A stretch of DNA of 64,000 nucleotides from Bacteroidales bacterium (GTDB lineage: Bacteria > Bacteroidota > Bacteroidia > Bacteroidales > Marinifilaceae), in the NCBI GenBank assembly GCA_015061245.1, contig SUWY01000004.1, positions 1-64,000 on the forward strand, written 5' to 3'. Position numbers and translations under genes: made by a program. Shown piece by piece: positions 18,501 through 26,461 of this stretch. Position 1 is the first letter of the stretch. Every line of letters starts with the position of its first letter. The notes beneath the pieces were generated by a model, which ran no database searches, was not told where the DNA came from, and worked only from the letters and a program-made list of their open reading frames with translations.

Positions 18501-18635
18501 AGCTTTATACAGTTGGGTTATAAGTTTACGGGTTGGAATACAAGGGCTGATGGTAATGGCGAACCATATACCAATGGCCAGATTATGAATATTAGTAACG
18601 ATTTGGAATTGTATGCTCAATGGGAGATCTTGTAA
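15138..18635 (+). CDS. Giant fimbrillin/beta-helix adhesin, copy B
   Basis: This is a 1165-residue paralogue of copy A with the same plan: signal peptide and lipobox (LWSC), fimbrillin-like head, Gly-rich beta-helix body and Listeria-Bacteroides repeat at the C terminus. It is a mosaic. The first 455 bases are identical to copy C and the last 1.2 kb to copy A, while the middle is diverged from both. Past the head, the SGYSGYVYVSGYAEPQLVQG block and the VIEVWDDAKYVRGAD block follow copy C rather than A. The start ATG lies inside copy A's coding sequence (16-base overlap), which suggests coupled translation. It is a probable alternative tip adhesin; ligand unknown. Confidence 0.8.
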   Translation: MGDLVIKILLFALVLWSCSDDYEREILNYNSNEISFSTSLYTLNSSSKQESRAMGVNYIVEEEEWPLIESYASSRVSPTQRLQGSAGILGYIYSGNWSSTATIASELDNVEFFFDGDELNSTDVPVYWSDISDSGKDSLRVYAYSPKSLGNTPVGGESPLGVAANGVPTINYTVPHNVLQQHDLITATSLSVDKDYRTPISLPFTHALTAIRFKVDIDCTIKSISVNNVYNKGTYTFGEDWVVDNMSKDSYTIPGDSLVKESHTLMLLPQDLPDGSEVVLVYNDGAVDDKTIRTDISSLVWEPGKLITYTLYAAEDSDYIYFDLAAGNVNISPSGYSGYVYVSGYAEPQLVQGSHLPTNTYYVYQSSTSDKPEFAAFNKYNTGYKSYSDFENMVNCYIPDYDPVKYNEELWSNYITNNTNVEEVIEVWDDAKYVRGADVTGENKKNIAVVRDVGRTHTTNTITVLGGAGFVCKMTIDNLYSTYQSSDKGGYRVDGPFNYKPQTANSKLYVNIVGDNRFGNIHYCNFTRGNESEIIFDGTGSLTVADADFYKGKYNRYSISGYYSNHHASVIGGSDEESNDKSYGIRFKGGVIFAGSTAAENCSAIGGGGNEVAEVFIDGGVITAVASTTGTAIGGGIGFVSPGGEGYVTITGGNVYAYNLANPTDIPSAAIGGAGSSDANGSAGYVTISGGNIYAVSALGTAIGGGSSKLNNGGNAYVTISGGNIIAKSISVKGGPDGGKTGIDLPAGAGIGGGTGGSKAGVNGGTAQVTITGNPIIRTGSIGGGKTNNSTGKIGSANIEISGGDIQAQFVMAKGSSVAPYFEMTGGWIRNSYTNDEEYYHVQDNGGAVYMDFGNCQIKGGVIDNCYGVKGGAIYINGDTTTTFFVMNNGIIRNCIAAGDGGAICLEGGEVEISGGTITDNMANGGNGGGISIIDGNFDMSNTALITRNSSLYNTTTGLGGNGGGVYITSTDSKVRVNMTAGSITENSSDRTGGGVCVDMTGNDNSATVTVGGVVSLTDTINPTISNNNTILSGGGLYVSGANANVVINSGKIYYNSTAAFVDNEDVANELGMVKLSGGKLQHAVVTFHGNGGFYTKDDVDYYTTVQNIVTATNSTLVPPESFIQLGYKFTGWNTRADGNGEPYTNGQIMNISNDLELYAQWEIL

Positions 18636-19074
18636 TTAAGATATTACTTTTTGCTCTTGTGTTGTGGAGTTGTAGTGATGATTATGAGCGTGAAATTTTG
18701 AATTACAATAGTAACGAAATATCATTCTCTACATCGCTCTATACATTAAACTCCTCTTCAAAACAGGAGAGTCGGGCAATGGGGGTAAACTACATTGTAG
18801 AGGAAGAGGAGTGGCCATTAATAGAGTCTTATGCATCTTCACGTGTATCTCCTACACAACGTTTACAGGGTAGTGCTGGAATTTTAGGTTATATCTATTC
18901 AGGTAATTGGAGTAGTACTGCTACTATTGCTTCTGAGTTAGATAATGTTGAATTTTTCTTTGATGGTGATGAGCTGAATTCAACAGATGTGCCGGTTTAT
19001 TGGAGTGATATAAGTGATTCCGGAAAAGATAGTCTTAGGGTATATGCGTACTCGCCTAAATCTTTGGGAAATAC
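17424..19074 (+). repeat. 1651-bp direct repeat, second copy
   Basis: This is the second copy of 13942-15592, here joining the 3' end of gene B to the 5' start of gene C. The flanking parts of the genes are clearly diverged, so the identity is recent and local. That fits gene conversion across the junction better than duplication of a whole 3.5-kb unit. Confidence 0.88.
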
Positions 19075-22072
19075 CCCGGTTGGAGGTGTATCGCCCCTTG
19101 GTGTTGATGCAAATGGAGTTCCTACATTGAGTTATACGGTTCCTAAAAATGTGTTGCTACAAAATGATTTGATTACTGCGGTATCAACTTCTGTGCATGA
19201 TGAGTATCGTATGCCAATATCATTGCCTTTTGAACATGCCTTGACTGCAATTCGTTTCAAAGTTGGTTTTGATTGTGTGGTGAAGTCGGTATCAATTAAT
19301 AATGTTTACAATAAAGGAATATATAAATTTGGCGAGGATTGGATTATTGATAATTCAAGTAAGGATTCATACACAATTCCCGGAGATTCTTTAGTAAAAG
19401 AGTCGCATACTTTAATGTTGATGCCTCAGGATTTGCCCGATGGAGCTACAATTGTTTTGGTATATAATGATGGAAAGAGTGCCGATAAGACTATAAGTGT
19501 AGATATCTCTACGTTGGAATGGGAACCCGGTAAATTGATTACCTATACTCTTCATACTGCAGCAGATAGAAAATATATCTATTTTGATTTAAGTGCAGGC
19601 AATGTAAAATTAACTCCATCGGGTTATAGCGGATATGTTTATGTGTCAGGTTATGCTGAACCTCAATTGGTTCAAGGTTCGCATCTTCCGACAAATAAGT
19701 ATTACGTTTATCAATCATCAACATCGGATAAGCCCGAGTTTGCGGCATTTAATAGGTACAATACGGGTTATAAAACATATAGTGATTTCCAGAATATGGT
19801 TAATTGTTATATTCCTAATTATGATCCAGTTATGTATAATGAGGAGTTGTGGAGTGACTATATTACCGATAATCAGAGTGTTGAGGATGTTATTGAGGTT
19901 TGGGATGATGCCAAATATGTGCGGGGTGCAGATGCTACTGGTGAGAATAAGAAGAATATTGCTGTAGTGCGTGATGTGGGCAGAACACATACAAATAACT
20001 ATATCAGTGTTACCGGTAGTAATGCTAAGTATAATTTGTTTATTGATAATATCTACTCTGTAATTCAGGATAGTGAGAGTCGTGGTAGAGCGGTTGGAGG
20101 AATATCTTATGTTCCAACGGGAGGCTCAAGATTGAGTGTTAATCTTGTGGGTGATAGCCGTATGGGCTGTCTGCATATCAATAATAAAAAGAACGATACG
20201 ATTGTTATTGAAGGAACAGGTTCTCTTACTGTTGCCGATACCGATTTTAAAACAAAGATTGGGCCTGGTCCTAATGACTATTACGGAGATAAAGAGAATT
20301 ATGGTTATGTAAGTAATCTTCAGAACTCTGCAATTGGAAATAATACATTGGAAGGTTGTGAAAATGTTTATGGATTGTATATTAATAGCGGAGTTGTATT
20401 TGCCGGTACTACAAAGACAGAGAATTGTACCGCTATCGGTGGAGGAGGAAATGGTTCTGGTCAGGTCTTTATTACCGGAGGTAAAGTGACTGCTGTTGCG
20501 ACGACTGCAGGAACTGCTATAGGTGGTGGTATGGGACACGATTCCCATGGTGGCCCTGGTGAAGTGCATATCTCCGGAGGTAATGTTTATGCATATAATT
20601 TTGCCAATAGATGGGGTATTTCCAGTGCTGCAATTGGTGGCGGAGGTTCTGTTAGAGCGCAAGGAAGTAACGGTACTGTAAGAATTGAGGGGGGATATAT
20701 ATATGCGTATTCAGCATTGGGAACTGCAATTGGAGGAGGAAGCAGTCTGTTAATCAATGGTGGTAATTCTAATGTGAATATTTCCGGTGGATATATTATT
20801 GCCAAGAGTAAAAAGGCCAATGGAATAGGAGGAGGTATGGGAGGTACCAAATCCGGTAGTAATGGTGGAACTGCAAAGATTGTAATTTCAGGAAATCCTA
20901 CTATTCGTACCGGCTCTGTTGGAGGAGGAAAGACAAATAACAGCGAGGGAACGATCGGCTATGCCGATATAGATATTAGCGGAGGTGATATTCAGGCGCA
21001 GTTTGTAATGTCGAAAGGTTCCTCAATTGCTCCAACATTTGATATGACAGGAGGTTGGATTCGTAATAGCTATACTAACGATGATGAATATTTCCATATT
21101 GAGGAGAATGGAGGTGCCGTTTATATGGAGTATGGCAAGTGTACAATCAACGGTGGCGTGATAGATAATTGCTATGGAGTAAATGGAGGTGCAATCTATA
21201 TTAATGGCGATACAACCTCGACACGTTTTGTTATGTACAAAGGGACAATTAGTGATTGTATAGCAGTCAATGATGGAGGAGCTATCTGTTTGGAGGGAGG
21301 TGAAGTTGAGATTTCAGGTGGAACAATCACTGATAATCTGGCAAATGGCGGTAACGGAGGTGGAATATCCATTCGCGATGGGAACTTTGATATGTCGGAC
21401 ACTGCCGTTATTACCCGAAACTCCTCGCTCTATAATACTTTAACAGGTTCTGGTGGTAATGGTGGTGGAGTGTATATTACTTCCACAGATTCCAAAGTAA
21501 GGGTAAATATTAAAGCCGGTTCAATTACCGAGAACTCTTCCGATAGAACCGGAGGCGGAGTTTGTGTTGATATGGCCGGTAATGATAATAGTGCAACAGT
21601 AACCGTTGGTGGGGTTGTAAGTATGACAGACACGATAAATCCGACTATAACCCATAACAATACCATCCTTTCCGGTGGAGGTTTGTATGTGAGTGGTGCA
21701 AATGCGAATGTTGTTATCAATAGTGGCAAGATATACTATAACGCAACATCAGCCTATGTTGATAATGAAGATGTGGCTAATGAATTAGGAATGGTTAAAC
21801 TTAGTGGAGGAAAGGTTCAGCATGCAGTGGTAACATTCCATGGAAATGGAGGATTCTACACCAAGGATGATGTGGATTACTATTCAGCTATTCAGAATAT
21901 TGTAACTGCTTCCAATAGTACACTTGTACCGCCCGAGACCTTTATTCAGCTAGGTTATAAGTTTACGGGTTGGAATACAAGGGCCGATGGTAATGGCGAT
22001 CCATATACCAACGGCCAAATCATGAATATCACTAATAATCTTGAGCTTTATGCTCAGTGGGAGATTCTATAA
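18620..22072 (+). CDS. Giant fimbrillin/beta-helix adhesin, copy C
   Basis: The 1150-residue third paralogue has the same domain order as A and B. The N-terminal 150 residues equal those of B. The rest shows its own substitutions throughout, including the beta-helix (YGLYINSGVVFAGTTKTENC) and the C-terminal repeat (NPTITHNN, MNITNNLELYAQW). The C7 run of A and B is interrupted here. It is the last gene of the pilus operon. Its stop overlaps the stop of the convergent SulP gene by six bases, with no terminator between. Likely an adhesin or tip protein; the ligand is not predictable. Confidence 0.8.
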   Translation: MGDLVIKILLFALVLWSCSDDYEREILNYNSNEISFSTSLYTLNSSSKQESRAMGVNYIVEEEEWPLIESYASSRVSPTQRLQGSAGILGYIYSGNWSSTATIASELDNVEFFFDGDELNSTDVPVYWSDISDSGKDSLRVYAYSPKSLGNTPVGGVSPLGVDANGVPTLSYTVPKNVLLQNDLITAVSTSVHDEYRMPISLPFEHALTAIRFKVGFDCVVKSVSINNVYNKGIYKFGEDWIIDNSSKDSYTIPGDSLVKESHTLMLMPQDLPDGATIVLVYNDGKSADKTISVDISTLEWEPGKLITYTLHTAADRKYIYFDLSAGNVKLTPSGYSGYVYVSGYAEPQLVQGSHLPTNKYYVYQSSTSDKPEFAAFNRYNTGYKTYSDFQNMVNCYIPNYDPVMYNEELWSDYITDNQSVEDVIEVWDDAKYVRGADATGENKKNIAVVRDVGRTHTNNYISVTGSNAKYNLFIDNIYSVIQDSESRGRAVGGISYVPTGGSRLSVNLVGDSRMGCLHINNKKNDTIVIEGTGSLTVADTDFKTKIGPGPNDYYGDKENYGYVSNLQNSAIGNNTLEGCENVYGLYINSGVVFAGTTKTENCTAIGGGGNGSGQVFITGGKVTAVATTAGTAIGGGMGHDSHGGPGEVHISGGNVYAYNFANRWGISSAAIGGGGSVRAQGSNGTVRIEGGYIYAYSALGTAIGGGSSLLINGGNSNVNISGGYIIAKSKKANGIGGGMGGTKSGSNGGTAKIVISGNPTIRTGSVGGGKTNNSEGTIGYADIDISGGDIQAQFVMSKGSSIAPTFDMTGGWIRNSYTNDDEYFHIEENGGAVYMEYGKCTINGGVIDNCYGVNGGAIYINGDTTSTRFVMYKGTISDCIAVNDGGAICLEGGEVEISGGTITDNLANGGNGGGISIRDGNFDMSDTAVITRNSSLYNTLTGSGGNGGGVYITSTDSKVRVNIKAGSITENSSDRTGGGVCVDMAGNDNSATVTVGGVVSMTDTINPTITHNNTILSGGGLYVSGANANVVINSGKIYYNATSAYVDNEDVANELGMVKLSGGKVQHAVVTFHGNGGFYTKDDVDYYSAIQNIVTASNSTLVPPETFIQLGYKFTGWNTRADGNGDPYTNGQIMNITNNLELYAQWEIL

Positions 22073-23743
22073 AACCTCTTCTGCGCGGGTCAATGCTTCG
22101 TTGATGTTGCTGCAAATATTGGCCTCGCCCAAAATAGAGTAGAAGTTAGCCTTCTTTAGAACCTCATGTACCTTTGGATTAACTCCAGAAAGGATAATAT
22201 TTATGTGATCTTTTTTACTCATTTCACATAGAGTGGTAAGGTTGTGCACTCCGGTTGAGTCTATAAATGGTACCTTACGCATTCTGATAACACGAACTTT
22301 CGGTTTGTTTCCTAGATTGCTCATTACCTCTTCGAACTTATTGGCAATTCCAAAGAAGTATGGACCGTTAATCTCGTATACCTCAACTCCTGCCGGAATA
22401 GTAAGCTTCTCTTGGGTAATCTTCATGTCGCTCTCGTCGTTAGGATTAAGAGAGTCAGTTGATACCGATACATTTGTTGTTTCGGACATTCTGCGCATGC
22501 ACAAGAAGCAGGCAATAACCAAACCAACCTCAATAGCAATTGTCAAGTCGAATACGACTGTCAATATAAAGGTTGTAACAAGTACTGCGATATCGGATTT
22601 AGGACTCTTCATAAGCTGTTTGAAGGTTCTCCATCCGCTCATGTTGTATGATACAATTACCAATACTCCTGCCAAACATGCCATTGGAATGTACTGTGCA
22701 AGAGGCATTAAGAATAGGAATATCAATAACAGTATTACTGCGTGAATTATTCCGGCTATTGGTGTTTTACCTCCGTTATTGATGTTTGTCATTGTACGGG
22801 CGATGGCTCCTGTAGCAGGAATTCCGCCAAATATAGGAGCTACAATGTTGGCTACTCCCTGTCCGATAAGCTCGGTGTTTGAATCGTGCTTGTCATCGAT
22901 GATACCGTCGGCAACTGTTGCTGATAGTAGAGACTCAATTGCGCCCAAGACAGCTATGGTGATTGCCGGTGAGATTAGGTTTTGAATGCTCTCCCATGAT
23001 AGTGATGGAATTGTTGCATCGGGAATCTCTGAGTTGATTTGAAAACGATCACCGATAGTCTCGATTGTAGATACTCCGTAGTATTTCTTTAGAAGGAAAA
23101 CTCCAACTGTCATTACAATGATTGCAACCAACGAACCCGGAATTTTCTTTGAGAATTTTGGTGTTACGGCAATAATTACAACGCTTAATACTCCAACAAG
23201 TGTTGACCACCAATCAATAGTGTGGAAGCTTTTTGCATATACGCACCATTTTTCAATGAAATCGGCAGGCTCTTCCGGTAGGGTTAATCCAAACAAATCT
23301 TTAATCTGTGTTGTAAAGATTGTCAAGGCAATACCGCTGGTAAAACCGACAATGATAGGGTAGGGAATGTACTTTACAATTGTTCCCAGTTTGAATGCAC
23401 CAAGCAAAATCAAGAATATTCCGGCAAGTACGGTGGCAATCATTAACCCCTCAATACCATACTCCTGAATAATGCCGTAAATAATAATGATAAAGGCACC
23501 GGTTGGTCCGCCAATCTGTACCTTACTACCTCCAAGGAACGAGATAAGGAATCCGGCTACAATTGCTGTGATAATTCCCTTCTCGGGTGTTACTCCCGAG
23601 GCGATACCGAAAGCAATTGCAAGAGGAAGAGCTACAATTCCGACAATTATACCGGCCATTGCATCGGCTGCAAATGTCTGTTTGTCGTAGCTTTTCAATG
23701 TCTCGAAAAACTTCGGTTTAAAGTTAATGTTTAAGCGGTTCAT
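22067..23743 (-). CDS. SulP family anion transporter with STAS domain
   Basis: At 558 residues this is a full-length SulP protein: about 12-14 hydrophobic segments from residue 25 to 410, then a cytoplasmic STAS domain (about 445-558) with IDSTGVHNLTTL. The N-terminal DAMAGIIVGIVALPLAIAFGIASG and GPTGAFIIIIYG are family hallmarks. Members carry sulfate, bicarbonate or dicarboxylates across the inner membrane; the substrate is not clear here. The promoter is the CAAAATTA at 23787-23794, read on the minus strand, and argS is divergent. The 3' end overlaps the last pilus gene. Confidence 0.9.
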   Translation of the reverse strand: MNRLNINFKPKFFETLKSYDKQTFAADAMAGIIVGIVALPLAIAFGIASGVTPEKGIITAIVAGFLISFLGGSKVQIGGPTGAFIIIIYGIIQEYGIEGLMIATVLAGIFLILLGAFKLGTIVKYIPYPIIVGFTSGIALTIFTTQIKDLFGLTLPEEPADFIEKWCVYAKSFHTIDWWSTLVGVLSVVIIAVTPKFSKKIPGSLVAIIVMTVGVFLLKKYYGVSTIETIGDRFQINSEIPDATIPSLSWESIQNLISPAITIAVLGAIESLLSATVADGIIDDKHDSNTELIGQGVANIVAPIFGGIPATGAIARTMTNINNGGKTPIAGIIHAVILLLIFLFLMPLAQYIPMACLAGVLVIVSYNMSGWRTFKQLMKSPKSDIAVLVTTFILTVVFDLTIAIEVGLVIACFLCMRRMSETTNVSVSTDSLNPNDESDMKITQEKLTIPAGVEVYEINGPYFFGIANKFEEVMSNLGNKPKVRVIRMRKVPFIDSTGVHNLTTLCEMSKKDHINIILSGVNPKVHEVLKKANFYSILGEANICSNINEALTRAEEVL

Positions 23744-23786
23744 TGTTTATGTTCGTTAATTAGTCTTATTTTTCTCTAAGCAGTCG

Positions 23787-23814
23787 CAAAATTATAGAAA
23801 AATGGCTAATTTTG
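23787..23814. promoter_or_regulatory. Divergent -7 boxes for SulP gene and argS
   Basis: On the minus strand TAATTTTG (23794 to 23787) faces the SulP gene. On the plus strand TAATTTTG (23807-23814) faces argS, with the ATG 25 bases further on. The two promoters lie back to back within 28 bases and must share upstream DNA. Confidence 0.55.
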
Positions 23815-23838
23815 TAGCTTGAAAATAACGAAAAATAT

Positions 23839-25617
23839 ATGACTATCGAAGGATTATTAACTGCAAAGGTTTCCGAAGCTGTTGAGGCTTGTTTCGGAGT
23901 TAAAATAGAGGAGAAAGATGTACAATTACAGGCAACTCGTAAGGAGTTCGCAGGTGATTTAACTGTTGTGGTATTCCCATTTACCCGTATTTCACGTAAA
24001 TCTCCCGAGGAGACAGGTAAGATTTTGGGTGATTATTTGAAGGAGAAGATCGAGGAGATTAAGGACTACAACGTAGTTAAAGGTTTCTTGAATATCGAGA
24101 TTTCATCAGCATATTGGGTTGGTGTTTTGAATGGTATTGATTCAGAGGAGAAGTATGGCTATGCTAATGAGCCAAGCGGAAGAAAGATTATGATTGAGTA
24201 CTCGTCTCCAAATACCAATAAGCCATTGCACTTGGGACATATCCGTAATAATCTTTTGGGTTGGTCTGTTTCAGAGATTCAGAAGGCTAACGGTCACGAT
24301 GTAATGATGGTTACTTTGGTTAACGACCGTGGAGTGCACATCTGTAAGAGTATGGTTGCATGGCAGCACTTTGCAAATGGCGCAACTCCCGAGAGTACAG
24401 GAATCAAGGGTGACCACCTTGTAGGAGATTACTACGTTGCATTTGATAAGGCTTATAAGGCTCAGATTAAGGAGCTTATGGAGCAGGGAATGGACGAGGA
24501 CTCAGCCAAGAAGAACGCACCTATTATGATGGAGGCTCAGGAGATGCTTCGTAAGTGGGAGGCTGGTGATCCAGAGGTTATGGAGCTTTGGAGCATGATG
24601 AACGGTTGGGTTCTTAAGGGATTCGATGAGTCGTATGCTCGTTTGGGAGTAACCTTTGATAAGACCTATTTTGAGTCACAGACATATAAAAAGGGTAAAG
24701 ATACCGTATTGAAGGGATTGGCTGATGGAGTGCTTTACCAAAAAGAGACCGGTAGTGTTTGGTGTGATTTGACTCCTGATGGATTGGATCATAAGTTGTT
24801 GCTTCGTGATGACGGCACATCGGTTTATATGACTCAGGATATTGGTACCGCCCAGGATCGTTTCAATGAGTTTAATCCTGATGAGCAGATATATGTTGTT
24901 GGTAACGAGCAGAACTACCACTTCCAGGTATTGAAGCTTATTTGCGGTAAGTTGGGCTTTGATTGGGCTGATAAGATTACACACCTTTCATACGGTATGG
25001 TTGAGCTTCCCGAGGGTAAGATGAAGAGCCGTGAGGGAACTGTTGTCGATGCCGATGATTTGATGGACGATGTTATTGCTACAGCTCGTGAGATGAGTTT
25101 GGAGGCAGGGAAGTTGGATGGCCTTTCTGAGGAGGAGGCTGCAGAGACATTCCGTCGTGTAGGATTGGCAGGATTGAAGTACTTTATCTTGAAGGTTGAT
25201 CCTCAGAAGACAATGTTGTTTAATCCAAAGGAGTCTATCGATTTTAACGGAAATACAGGTCCGTTTATCCAGTACTCATACGCCAGAATCAAGTCGGTAT
25301 TGAGAAAGGTTGAAACCTCGCCCGTAAAGGCAGATGTTAATATTGCTATTGCAGAGAAGGAGCAGGAGTTGATTAAGAGTTTGGCTAAGCTTCCTGCAGT
25401 TGTTAAGGAGGCCGGTGATAAATATAGTCCGGCGGTGATTGCGAACTATGCATACGAGTTGGCTAAGGCTTTCAATCAGTTCTATCACGATTTCCCAATG
25501 CTTAAAGAGGAGAATGAGACTCTTCGTAATTTCCGCTTGTTGCTTGCTGCCAATTGTGCAAAGGCTTTGAAGAGTGCAATGGGTATGCTTGGAATTGAGA
25601 TGGTGGAGAGAATGTAA
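23839..25617 (+). CDS. argS: Arginyl-tRNA synthetase
   Basis: This class I aminoacyl-tRNA synthetase charges tRNA-Arg with arginine. The 592-residue length is normal. An N-terminal Add-1 domain precedes the catalytic core. The core carries SSPNTNKPLHLGHIRNN, holding the HIGH-type motif HLGH, and a KMSK-type loop GKMKSREG at residues 393-400. The C-terminal DALR anticodon-binding domain ends the protein (FNQFYHDFPML, then ALKSAMGMLGI). It has its own promoter, divergent from the SulP gene. Confidence 0.97.
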   Translation: MTIEGLLTAKVSEAVEACFGVKIEEKDVQLQATRKEFAGDLTVVVFPFTRISRKSPEETGKILGDYLKEKIEEIKDYNVVKGFLNIEISSAYWVGVLNGIDSEEKYGYANEPSGRKIMIEYSSPNTNKPLHLGHIRNNLLGWSVSEIQKANGHDVMMVTLVNDRGVHICKSMVAWQHFANGATPESTGIKGDHLVGDYYVAFDKAYKAQIKELMEQGMDEDSAKKNAPIMMEAQEMLRKWEAGDPEVMELWSMMNGWVLKGFDESYARLGVTFDKTYFESQTYKKGKDTVLKGLADGVLYQKETGSVWCDLTPDGLDHKLLLRDDGTSVYMTQDIGTAQDRFNEFNPDEQIYVVGNEQNYHFQVLKLICGKLGFDWADKITHLSYGMVELPEGKMKSREGTVVDADDLMDDVIATAREMSLEAGKLDGLSEEEAAETFRRVGLAGLKYFILKVDPQKTMLFNPKESIDFNGNTGPFIQYSYARIKSVLRKVETSPVKADVNIAIAEKEQELIKSLAKLPAVVKEAGDKYSPAVIANYAYELAKAFNQFYHDFPMLKEENETLRNFRLLLAANCAKALKSAMGMLGIEMVERM

Positions 25618-25619
25618 TA

Positions 25620-25661
25620 GAGTGAGGAGTGAATAGTTAGGAGTGAGGAGTGAATAGTGAG
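25620..25661. repeat. 21-bp tandem repeat, two units
   Basis: Two adjacent 21-base units (GAGTGAGGAGTGAATAGTTAG and a version with one change) fill the short gap between argS and the next gene. A related GTGAGAGGTGAAAG string occurs at 37860-37883 just before another intergenic repeat. No function is visible. Confidence 0.7.
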
Positions 25662-25684
25662 GGGTTAAATTATAGTGATAGGTT

Positions 25685-26461
25685 ATGGATGGTTTTGATA
25701 TAGATGGTGCGTTGCTAAATGCAGTTGAGTGGGCAAGAGTTGTAGGTCAGATTCACATGGGTGGATTCCGTAAAGGTAATTTGGGAATCGACACAAAATC
25801 TTCTGTCTATGATGTGGTTACACGTGTGGATAAGGAGAGCGAGGCCTATCTGTTAAAGAGCATTTCAGCAACTTATCCCGACCACTCGATTTTGGGTGAG
25901 GAGACAGGTTCGCACATGAAGGAGTCGGACTTTTGTTGGGTTGTTGACCCTCTTGATGGTACAAATAACTACAGCCAGGGATTACCTGTTTTCTGTGTCT
26001 CTATAGGTTTGGAGTATAAGGGCGAGGGTGTTCTTGGTGTTGTTTATGCTCCATATCTGAATGAGCTATATACGGCAGTTAAGGGACAAGGTGCTTTTTA
26101 CAACGGAGAGCCCATTCACGTTTCAGATAAGCAGGATTTGGCACACTCGATTTTGGCATCGGGTTTCCCATACGATAAGGGAACTCATCCTGTAAATAAT
26201 GTGGCAAATACTGCCAGAATACTCCCTAATTTGCGAGGTTTCCGTAGAATGGGTGCTGCAGCGTACGATTTGTGCGGTGTGGCAGCCGGATGGCTTGACG
26301 GTTATTGGGAGTTGTGCTTGCAACCTTGGGATGCTTGTGCTGGTTCCGTTATTGTTCGTGAGGCAGGCGGTGTTGTTAAGCCTTTCCGTTTTGATCGAGG
26401 CATTTCGATTATAGCCGGAAATGAGACGATTGTTAATCTGATATCGGAGTATGTTGAGTAA
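25685..26461 (+). CDS. Inositol monophosphatase family protein
   Basis: This is a Mg-dependent sugar or nucleotide phosphatase of the IMPase superfamily. The metal-site motifs are all present: GEETGS (E72, E73), DPLDGTNN (D88, D91) and WDACAG near residue 216. The 258-residue length is typical. The substrate (inositol phosphate, histidinol phosphate, PAP or another) cannot be chosen from sequence. The stop codon lies inside the start of the next gene (11-base overlap), indicating coupling to the propeller lipoprotein. Confidence 0.88.
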   Translation: MDGFDIDGALLNAVEWARVVGQIHMGGFRKGNLGIDTKSSVYDVVTRVDKESEAYLLKSISATYPDHSILGEETGSHMKESDFCWVVDPLDGTNNYSQGLPVFCVSIGLEYKGEGVLGVVYAPYLNELYTAVKGQGAFYNGEPIHVSDKQDLAHSILASGFPYDKGTHPVNNVANTARILPNLRGFRRMGAAAYDLCGVAAGWLDGYWELCLQPWDACAGSVIVREAGGVVKPFRFDRGISIIAGNETIVNLISEYVE

